A stretch of DNA of 64,000 nucleotides. Source: Mytilus trossulus (taxonomy: Eukaryota > Mollusca > Bivalvia > Mytilida > Mytilidae). Each line of letters starts with the position of its first letter. The first letter of the stretch is position 1. Of the stretch, positions 56,399-64,000 are shown piece by piece. The position numbers and the translations under genes are program-made. The stretch is from contig NC_086378.1 in NCBI RefSeq assembly GCF_036588685.1, positions 41,021,578 to 41,085,577 of the forward strand, written 5' to 3'. Under the pieces are notes generated by a model. It was not told the DNA's origin. It did not search any database and was given only the letters and a program-made list of their open reading frames with translations.

Positions 56399-56785
56399 AG
56401 AAGAAGAAGAAGAAGAAGAAGAAGAAGAAGAAGAAGAAGAAGAAGAAGAAGAAGAAGAAGAAGAAGAAGAAGAAGAAGAAGAAGAAGAAGAAGAAGAAGA
56501 AGAAGAAGAAGAAGAAGAAGAAGAAGAAGAAGAAGAAGAAGAAGAAGAAGAAGAAGAAGAAGAAGAAGAAGAAGAAGAAGAAGAAGAAGAAGAAGAAGAA
56601 GAAGAAGAAGAAGAAGAAGAAGAAGAAGAAGAAGAAGAAGAAGAAGAAGAAGAAGAAGAAGAAGAAGAAGAAGAAGAAGAAGAAGAAGAAGAAGAAGAAG
56701 AAGAAGAAGAAGAAGAAGAAGAAGAAGAAGAAGAAGAAGAAGAAGAAGAAGAAGAAGAAGAAGAAGAAGAAGAAGAAGAAGAAGA
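56399..56785 (+). repeat. Uninterrupted (GAA)129 microsatellite
   Basis: 387 bp of pure AGA/GAA/AAG repeat without a single interruption, beginning at the 3' end of the LINE relic and lying in an RBCK1 intron. On the RBCK1 sense strand it reads TTC. Long GAA/TTC tracts form triplexes and are unstable. The poly-Arg, poly-Ser, poly-Leu and poly-Phe frames over it are artefacts. Confidence 0.97.
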
Positions 56786-57414
56786 TCCAATCAAAATTTC
56801 CACAAATGGCTCCGATAGACTCACAGTAGAACAAAACATACTGATTTTCAAAACTTTATTATAAGTAGCAATCGATTCACATCTACAATCAAACAATTCA
56901 AATCAATCCCTCCTCCCCTATACAAAAATATTATTACATTCTTTAGTAACACTCTCATTGTTCTAAAAACACCTTTCGTCCCCTTCCTTTGCTACATATT
57001 TTTTTCTTATGAATTTTCCTTTTGTAATGTAATCATTGAATGTGTTTTGTTACACATTTATTCTTTTGCTATTCAGCATGAATTCATAGCTTTTAATTTT
57101 ATTTTCGAATTTAGGAGACGGATTTATATAAGAGCACTGCTCTTGTTTCCTAATCCCAATTATTGAATCTTTTGTATATTTCGTATTAAATTTTATGTTC
57201 ACCCTTGTACATGTAGCTATATATATAACGATTTCTTTTATAAAATATGTTTGCATTAAAAATCCTAATTGCGATGGTGTAGATGTTGTATAGATAAAAA
57301 GTTAATTGTCCATGTGAACTGAAACCCTGTGGCATGCAACTTATACGAAAGGTTCGTATATTTTTCTTAGAGTAACACACCAGCGTCATATGTCAGTGAC
57401 GCTCGAATAAAAAT
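56786..57414. other. No feature seen
   Basis: AT-rich intron sequence between the GAA array and the tandem family. Confidence 0.5.
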
Positions 57415-58780
57415 AGTAACAAGAGTGCACACACTGAAATGTCTCGCCTTCTTTACTAATCCTTGATACTATCTTGATAGACCTAAATATAAAGCTTTAT
57501 TACAACTGTCACATAAACTCAACATTAACCAAGAAAAGGAAACATTGATCAATGAACCATGAAAATGAGGTCAAGGTCAGATGAACCATGCCAGGCAAAC
57601 ATGTACAGCTAACAATTCTTCAATACAACAAATATAGTTGACTTATTGCTTATAAATAAAGAAAAACAGACCAAAACACACAAACACTTAAAACTAAGCA
57701 ATGGACCGTGAAAATGAGGTCAAAGTCAAATAAAACCAGCGTAACTGACATAAAGATCATAAAATATATCCATACACCAAATATGGTTGACCTAATGCAT
57801 AAAGTATTAGAAAAATAGATCAAAACTAAAAAACTTAACTTTGACCACTGAACCATAACAAATGAGGTCAAGGTCAGATGACACCTGTCAGCGAGACATG
57901 TACACCTTACAATCATTCCATACACCAAATATAGTAGACCTATTGCATATAGTATAAGAGAAACAGACCAAAACACAAAAACTTAACTATAACCACTGAA
58001 CCATGAAAATGAGGTCAAGGTCAGATGACACCTGCCGGTTGGACATGTACACCTAACAATCATTCCATACACCAATTATAGTAGACCAATTGCATATAGT
58101 ATAAGAAAACAGACCAAAACTTAACTATAACCACTGAACCATAAATATGAGGTCAAGGTAAGATGACACCTGTCAGCTAGACATGTACACCTTACAATCA
58201 TTCCATACACCAAATATAGTAGACCTATTGCATATAGTATAAGAGTAACAGACCAAAACACAAAAACTTAACTATAACTATTGAACTATGAAAATGAGGT
58301 CAAGGTCAGATGACACCTGCCGGTTGGACATGTACACCTTACAGTCCTTCCATACACTGAATATACTAGACCTATTGCTTATAGTATCTGAGATATGGAC
58401 TTGACCACAAAAACTTAACCTTGTTCACTGATCCATGAAATGAGGTCGAGGTCAAGTGAAAACTGTCTGACAGGCATGAGGACCTTGCAAGGTACGCACA
58501 TACCAAATATAGTTATCCAATTACTTATAATAAGAGAGAATTTAACATTACAAAAAATCTTAACTTTTTTTTCAAGTAGTCACTGAACCATGAAAATGAG
58601 ATCAAGGACACTGGACATGTGACTGACGGAAAGTTCGTAACATGAGGCATCTATATACAAAGTATGAAGCATCCAGGTCTTCTACCTTCTAAAATATAAA
58701 GCTTTTAAGAAGTGAGCTAACACCGCCGCCGCCGCCGGATCACTATCCCTATGTCGAGCTTTCTGCAACAAAAGTTGCAG
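57415..58780 (+). repeat. Tandem family, about 147-bp unit, 8 units
   Basis: Units with ccatgaaaatgaggtcaagg, tcagatgacacctg, acatgtacacc, aatcattccatacacc and ttgcatatagtataag recur at 57575, 57717, 57863, 58013, 58150, 58298, 58441 and 58597. The left end has gtctcgccttctttac. The right end has aacaccgccgccgccgccgg and tcgagctttctgcaacaaaa. Partial copies are at 19870 (inverted) and 49595. It is non-coding. Confidence 0.9.
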
Positions 58781-59099
58781 GCTCGACAAAAAAGGTAAAA
58801 AGAAGTACGAAAAAATCGAAGTTTATAAAAGTTAAGTGACTGAAAAAATAAATAAAAGAGAAACAGCTAGAGATCAGAATACCGTAAGCAATGAAGACAG
58901 TGCTTGAAAGTCACATGTCAAACTCTTATTGCTGTGTCCTGAATTTAGATAGTAAAAGCGAAAATTCGCATTCGCGAGTGACAGTAATATTTATGCATGA
59001 ACTTGGTATCTTGGGGCAAGAAATAGAAAGCATACGCACTGATACTCTGGATAAGAATACACATTTGCGTCATCACAAATTTTAATCTAATAGTTGGAT

Positions 59100-59230
59100 T
59101 CGGAAGTCAAACTACCTACCTCAAGTGGTAAATTAAAATAAATACAGGATTATATTCAGCATTTTAAAGACCCCCATTTGGACCAACTTGTAAACTGGGC
59201 TTAAAATCATTTTAAACGAAATACAAACAA
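59100..59230 (+). repeat. Fragment of the 'ggacaagtatggacaca' repeat
   Basis: The words attatattcagcattttaaa, gacccccatttggacc and aacttgtaaactgggc match that family. Confidence 0.5.
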
Positions 59231-59499
59231 ACCTACCAAATAAAACAATGTACCAATAATCATTTATGCAATGTCTTTTATAAATCTATAAAACTTATCT
59301 GTAATCATTAAAATGTCTAATAATTGAACAGCAAAATTTATACAGTCCTATACAGCTTACAATCATCAGCACTTAAAAAACAGAAATTTGTGTAATACAT
59401 TTATCTGTCAATCAGATATTAACAAGATGCTCTGTTCTATATAAACAGGTGAAAATTAGTCATGTAAGTGTAATCAAACTTTATAATAACCTTTTCTGT

Positions 59500-59730
59500 T
59501 CAAAGAGAAATAACTCATTCACATAATATTACCACTTTTGAATACTGTATTATAAAGGGCGATAACTCAATAAGGAGAAAAGCTAAAATATTGAAAATTA
59601 AAATTGACCTTCAATTAGTCACAAGCAACAACATATTTAAATTTGAAAAAAATGTTCAAAGAGTTTTCATGTTATTATGGAAACCTGTTTGGCAGCTGCA
59701 CACCCGTCCGCCCGCCCCCGTACTTCCCCA
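59500..59730 (+). repeat. Relative of the 48.9 kb dispersed repeat
   Basis: The sequence aaagggcgataactcaataa, aaaattgaccttcaattag and ggcagctgcacacccgtccg, cccgcccccgtac resembles the bivalve repeat at 48925. Confidence 0.45.
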
Positions 59731-60052
59731 AATCAGTAACCGATATTTCCTATGAAAATCCGGTTTAAAACATGGACAATTTAAGAATGAAATTCTGCAT
59801 AGTACATTTGTTTGTAAAATACGGAACCGAATTCGGAAAGCAGCTTAGAAGTCTGGTTAACGATTGAAGAAAACTTGTACTAACTGCGTCATTTTCCAAT
59901 AATTAAAATTTATGATTGGTTTATTCGGAAATTAATATATATATTTTAATTGTATATGTCTTTATGGTAATTATTTAAATGTTGTTCCACAAGTGAGCTT
60001 GCTATGCTAGCCTTTAAAACAATGCATCAACAAGTAAAGTAAGTAAACATAC

Positions 60053-60331
60053 GTATAACATCTCTTTAGTTCTTTTAGCAGCTGCATTGTTATTTGCAGG
60101 TGACTGTAAATCATCTTGATACATTTTACAATTCACTCCTTCGTGTATGGCTTTACATGTCAAACAGTTCTCTTTCTTGCATATAGGACAGTTAAAGAAG
60201 TTAACATGATCTTCATAAATACACCATCCTCGACAGTCAGGAGTTTTACAATGGAAGCTATTTATCTCCTGGCTCTCTGCTGTTGATAAACTCTTTTGCA
60301 AATATCTTTCATATACATCGACAGGAACTAA
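60053..60331 (-). CDS. RBCK1: RBCK1 (HOIL-1) exon encoding the IBR domain
   Basis: This 93-codon exon has the acceptor attttttag and donor gtatgt (minus strand), with both ends phase 0 if it starts at 60331; an alternative start at 60327 is possible. It begins [12 protein letters not shown], the helix after RING1. It then shows the in-between-RING zinc domain: [49 protein letters not shown], with Cys at exon residues 28, 33, 37, 48, 51, 56, 59 and 68. It ends in the linker KRTKEMLY that leads to the RING2 exon. HCKTPDC and CKAIHE...NCK are typical of HOIL-1. Exons for the N-terminal Ubl, NZF and RING1 are not found in the remaining 3.7 kb and must lie further right. Confidence 0.93.
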
Positions 60332-60699
60332 CTAAAAAATATATATTATAGACTTAAGGTTAAACAACTTATACTAACAAACTATTGAAAGTCAAAGGGG
60401 TCAAATCATTCCAATTATCAAACTGTAAGTATCATTTTATCATGACTATTGGGTATCTGCATCGACACTTTCTGTATCACTTCGGAATAATAAATATCAT
60501 ACAGAGTTAGGAAAATTGACGACAGGTATGAGTTCGGTTTTCTTTCATAGTTATGAGAATGCCGGACTATGCAACGAATGATAATATGTAAAGTCCGGTT
60601 TTTGGATTGATTGATTGTGTTTTTCGCGTTGTTTTGCTCATATATGTACTAAAAGTCTTCTTCGGTTATGTCACATACGTATACGAGGAAAAGAGTTCG

Positions 60700-60835
60700 G
60701 GGTTGTGGTCAGAACAATCGGAACATATCCGTCGTCATATGTGGAACCGATATTCCGTAACGGTCAACTACCTCATGAAAGCGTCCGTAAAATTGTCGAA
60801 GGGATGCGCCACTTGGAAACCTTTGCCTAATAACT
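60700..60835 (-). pseudogene. Penelope-like RT, C-terminal fragment
   Basis: On the minus strand, a stretch reading LRQFYGRFHEVVDRYGISV, PHMTTDMFRLF is the end of the reverse transcriptase region of the GIPMGTNCAP type. Only about 40 residues remain. The plus-strand frames (60607-60867) are its shadow. Confidence 0.75.
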
Positions 60836-60936
60836 TTCTTTATAAGCAGCATTTCTCTTTTAATTAAATTATATTTGTAAATGCAATCTCTGGAATATAT
60901 AGTATCAACTGGTTGAATAAAATATGTCGACAATAA

Positions 60937-61797
60937 CAGGGCCGTAAATTACATGGAGGCATGTAGGCAGTTGCCTCCTATTGCGGGCTGACCCCCCCCC
61001 AAAAAAAAATACGAAAAAAAAACCCCAGAAAATAAAAAAAATGGTTAAAATCATGCATTATTTTAATAGCACCGGATATTAATTTGACCAACAAGGTGAT
61101 TAATCTGTTAGCCTTGTCAGTTGGGTCTTGCAGTTGTGAAAGATCGTTTTCTGCGCTACGGCGCCTCAAAACATGGAATAGGTCAACAATGACGGAAAAC
61201 ATATTGTGTGGTCTTGCTATGCTACACATACATGTACATAGAAGTGACAATAATGGCAATATTGAAGGTATAGAAGTGCTCATGAGATGGGATTCATCCG
61301 GTCACAGAAAAATCGCCTTAACCAAATAATACTTTCAGTTTAAACAAACAGTGTAACTTTATATTAATTTGAATTTTATGATCAAAATTATGAGTAATAA
61401 ATTACACGTGAATTTTCAGTTTAAGGTTTGTAAATTGTGTCTGTGAAGCGAAGTTAAAATAGCTCGATCTGAACAGACAAAAAAAGCAGGATAAACCACA
61501 AAAAAAAAGCAGGATAAACCACAAAAAATGCTCAAGTTGGCAATGTCAGGGAGTCTTTTATTTTAAGTTCGCAAAATGTTTCACTCAAACTTAGTAAAAA
61601 TGGCTTGTGCAGTCATAAAGCAGTATAAAGCGTAAACAAATATTACTTTACACCTAATCTTACTCTGAATTATAAAATTGAGAATGAAAATGGGGAATGT
61701 GTCAAAGAGACAACAACCCGACCATGGAGCAGACAACTGTATTCAATATTTTTAGGGTCCAAATTTTTTTTGCCAGGGGAGGCAATTTACGGCCCTG
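60937..61797 (+). mobile_element. hAT element, internally deleted, with terminal inverted repeats
   Basis: The ends CAGGGCCGTAAATTAC and AATTTACGGCCCTG are inverted repeats. The flanks gacaataa and ctcaatta agree at five of eight positions, as in an old 8-bp duplication. Only the end of a transposase frame is left inside, and a piece of another mussel repeat (61672-61738, agagacaacaacccgacc) is inserted near the right end. Confidence 0.75.
61084..61329 (+). pseudogene. hAT transposase C-terminal dimerisation domain, fragment
   Basis: The frame (no ATG at its start) contains VINLLALSVGSCSCERSFSA, LRRLKTWNRSTMTENIL and GLAMLHIH. This is the hATC dimerisation region of the ZMYM-like hAT transposases, with the conserved CERSFS...LKTW core. 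About 80 codons remain. The DDE catalytic part and zinc fingers are gone, so no transposition activity is expected. Confidence 0.85.
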
Positions 61798-62669
61798 CTC
61801 AATTAATGACACAGAAAATACAAGACGTTTCACCTTCTCATGCAACACATATATGTTAGAGTAAGTAGGTGAAATTAGGAATTACACGCAATTCCTGAAA
61901 CTGTCTAGTTATTACCAGTAATTACTAATTTTGAAATGAATTTTTACACTAACTGTTGACAAAGACATTTATTATTCAATTCTTGTATAATAAATAATGG
62001 TGCTTTGAAATACCAAAGCTATATGTTAATGACCCGGAAGGGTTTTACTGCAATGATATGTATGATTAAATGATTAAATACTTACATCTGTCAAATTCAA
62101 GGGCATACAACCGGATGTGACGTACTATGATTTGATGGTGTTACACATAAAGAAGATTTATTTGTTGGATAAACTGTATGTGACTTTTTTCATGTGTAAT
62201 ACTGGTTATTACAAGCATTCCTGTCATAGTCAGTTCTATAGTTTAAGAAAAATCTAGTTTAATGTACATCAACATAATAGGACATCAACAGCGATTCGAG
62301 GAAATTTTCTTCAAAAATTTCAAGCAAGCCGCATCATGATAGAATGAAGTATAGACCATTAACTGATCAAATATTTATCTCATCTGCTTACAAACAGCTT
62401 GATATGACACAACAGATTACGTTAGGGTGATAAATAGCGCTAATGGACCTTATAAAGTATTTTTTTGGCCCATTTATACCTCTGATTTTCTCAAAGTAAA
62501 TTTGTAGGCTAGTAAATAAAACTTTTGGTAACTTTCATTCATTTATGGGAAAGTAGTTGAAGAAACTAAGCTGAATGAACTATCCAGATAACGTTGTACT
62601 GTCTCCAATGAGGTTTCCTTATGTAAAACTTAAATTTAGTGAATAATTTGCTGTTACTGCTTTAAAAAT
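61798..62669. other. No feature seen
   Basis: AT-rich sequence; no RING1-like exon of RBCK1 was found on the minus strand. Confidence 0.45.
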
Positions 62670-62960
62670 TAAAGAACCTTAGTGAGCCGGCTCACAGACA
62701 CCACGCCCTCACATTGTCACTGGACAAATAAAATAACTGTACGAAATAAAATCATAATTTCCTGTCGATATTCACTTCTTGATAGTATGTCATTACCATC
62801 TACAAAGTTTCACGAAATTCTGTTGAGTGGTTTCATGGGAGTTGCGATGACAAACTGTTGCAATAGTATATTGAGAAAAATAAGTTCAAAGGGGTGTAAC
62901 TCATAGAAAAAAAATAAATCATAATGTCCTGTCGATATACACATCTACATATTATGTCTT
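62670..62960 (+). repeat. Dispersed repeat, 'aatttcctgtcgatat' family
   Basis: The block with aatcataatttcctgtcgat, ctacaaagtttcacgaaatt, tggtttcatgggagttgcga and gtaactcatagaaaaaaa starts to repeat at 62920 (ataatgtcctgtcgatatac). I recall it as a common bivalve repeat. The 74-codon frame is a by-product. Confidence 0.55.
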
Positions 62961-63119
62961 ATGCTAACATTGCCTATGTAAATTTTTTAAATTGTTTGCA
63001 TGCACATTGAACGACAATTTTATGTGACGTATAAAACATTTTCTGACGTCAGACACTCAAATCAATCAATGTGTTCGTAGATAGTAGATGTTTTTGTGTT
63101 CTGTTAAAATTGTTCCTTT

Positions 63120-63640
63120 TAAAATTGTTATACGATGATGACTGATGTACCCATATTTTGACTATTTTATTTATTGTGTCTTTATTTAACGCATCAATGT
63201 AAATATAACGGAATTTGATGAGACTGTCATTAAAGAGAGAGGGTTAGCGCTATAGAACCAGGTTTAATCCACCATTTTCTACATTTGAATATGCCTGTAC
63301 CAAGTCAGGAATATGACAGTTCTTGTCCATTCATTTTTGATGCGTTTTGTTATTTGATTTTGCCAAGTGTTTGTAGACTTTCCAAATTGATTTTCCTCTA
63401 AGTTCAGTATTTTTGTGATTTTACTTTTTACTACAACCAAGTCGATGTCAAGTTTCTTCCTAGAAAAAAACTTTACTGCTGGTGGATTATTCCCCGAGGG
63501 CATCATTAACTTGTTAGCTTTATGCATGATGAATACAAAATATACGAAGAACAAACCGGCTGGGACGTCGCCCGGGTTACCAAGGTCCTCTTTTTGCTGC
63601 ACGGAACACTGAAGCATTTGATTTGTGTGTTCCACGGAAT
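63120..63640 (+). repeat. Dispersed repeat ('ccaagtcaggaa' family), longest copy
   Basis: The words cggaatttgatgagactg, ggtttaatccaccattttct, cctgtaccaagtcaggaata and ttgattttcctctaagttca lead into a part with ctactacaaccaag.., actgctggtggattattccc and cgagggcatcattaactt. Both strands are open over 63279-63635, but the content is that of a known repeat from memory. Confidence 0.65.
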
Positions 63641-63799
63641 CCTCCGGGATGCCCCTTGATTGGACATATGTTCAGCCAGAAGGTAATTATTATTTCAAAA
63701 ATTCAGAAACCTTTCATAAATTAAAGCCATGTTGCGTCAATATTTTCGACTGTTTAAATACACCTGCTACAAGTGAATCAACACCTATCATTTCTTCTT

Positions 63800-64000
63800 G
63801 TAAACATAAAAAAGAAAAACGTGTAAGACTTGTGATATGGTAATCACGACTCCCGGTTTTACTAGTAATTTAACATCTAAAACATTTTATACTAAATCTT
63901 TCAGGCCTCTGGACTGTTCCACGGACAATGTCGTGTACGGAATCGAATGTACTTTGTGTGGACTTCTTTATGCTGGTGAAACTGGTCAAACTTGCGTAAA
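63800..64000 (+). pseudogene. GIY-YIG endonuclease end of a Penelope-like element (partial)
   Basis: In one frame the last 190 bases read TCKTCDMVITTPGFTSNLTS, KTFYTKSFRPLDCSTDNVV, YGIECTLCGLLYAGETGQTC and run off the window. The CxxC motif followed by V-Y-G-I-E-C and L-Y-A-G-E-T is the zinc-plus-GIY-YIG start found in Penelope-like elements. A stop (TAA) lies about ten codons upstream in this frame. The open frame 63625-63843 in another frame may be its upstream part after a frameshift. The rest of the domain is outside the window. Confidence 0.8.

Larger units (their letters stand above)
54589..60052 (-). other. RBCK1 intron, 5.5 kb, with LINE and GAA array
   Basis: The donor is gtatgt at 60052 and the acceptor ttcag at 54589 (minus strand). 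It contains, from low to high coordinates, a tyrosine-recombinase relic, a LINE relic with the GAA array, the eight-unit 'gaggtcaaggtcag' tandem family and smaller repeats. Confidence 0.85.

Noticed and set aside
56307-56896. Poly-Phe, poly-Ser, poly-Leu and poly-Arg open frames
   Set aside because: They are the frames of the pure GAA/TTC array and not proteins.
60607-60867. Two overlapping plus-strand frames of 86 and 71 codons
   Set aside because: They are the antisense of a Penelope-like RT fragment.
63279-63635. 118-codon minus-strand frame as a host gene
   Set aside because: It lies fully in a dispersed repeat also present at 29690 and 30250 and is open on both strands.
60340-64000. 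RING1, NZF or Ubl exons of RBCK1
   Set aside because: I scanned the minus strand for Cys/His patterns with an acceptor and donor and found none; they are probably outside the window.
1-64000. A coherent novel multi-gene system
   Set aside because: Apart from one host gene end and a few candidate exons, the coding content consists of relics of known transposon classes.

Overview
The window looks like nuclear DNA of a bivalve mollusc, most likely a mussel (Mytilus or a close relative). It is AT-rich, has no operon structure, has short exons with GT/AG boundaries, and is packed with dispersed repeats. Several of these repeats I recognise from memory as mussel families: a TAGCTCACC-ended element, CAGTGGCGGATCC MITEs, the 'tggtatgattgccaatgaga' repeat and the 'gaggtcaaggtcagatgac' tandem family. 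No search was run, so the species call is an inference.

The one host gene I can name is RBCK1 (HOIL-1, an RBR ubiquitin ligase of the linear-ubiquitin complex). It lies on the minus strand, with three exons at 60331-60053 (IBR zinc domain), 54588-54445 (RING2 with the catalytic Cys) and 46246-46166 (C-terminal zinc tail and stop). The splice sites agree and both introns are phase 0. Exons for the Ubl, NZF and RING1 parts are not visible and should lie beyond the right edge. The two introns (8.2 and 5.5 kb) are filled with mobile-element debris, including a LINE remnant that ends in an uninterrupted GAA array of about 129 units, a tyrosine-recombinase fossil and many dispersed repeats. An hAT deletion derivative and Penelope-like fragments lie upstream of the IBR exon.

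Layout: 1-3.8 kb, candidate exons, a tandem array and one copy of an inverted duplicated gene end; 4-9 kb, foldback elements, a higher-order tandem array and 108-bp repeats; 9-15.2 kb, a nest of inverted arms holding a 5'-truncated LINE with an intact 619-codon frame; 15.5-18.2 kb, MITEs and tandem repeats; 18.7-22.2 kb, candidate exons of an unnamed plus-strand gene and the second inverted copy; 22.4-27.4 kb, an array of CCCATGGG palindromes followed by a nearly full-length but broken LINE; 28-32.6 kb, dispersed repeats; 32.8-34.2 kb, a LINE fragment interrupted by another LINE; 34-38 kb, tandem and foldback repeats and a Penelope-like reverse transcriptase; 38.7 kb, a Cys-rich terminal exon; 39-46 kb, dispersed repeats and a 2.3-kb element with hairpin arrays; 46-60.3 kb, RBCK1; 60.7-64 kb, Penelope-like and hAT remnants, with a GIY-YIG domain running off the right end.

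Nearly all other open frames are shadows of repeats or transposon relics. I found no CRISPR array, no bona fide rRNA or tRNA gene and no coherent novel multi-gene system. The most unusual content is structural: palindrome arrays, an inverted gene-end duplication, precise nested insertions, and the long GAA tract inside RBCK1.
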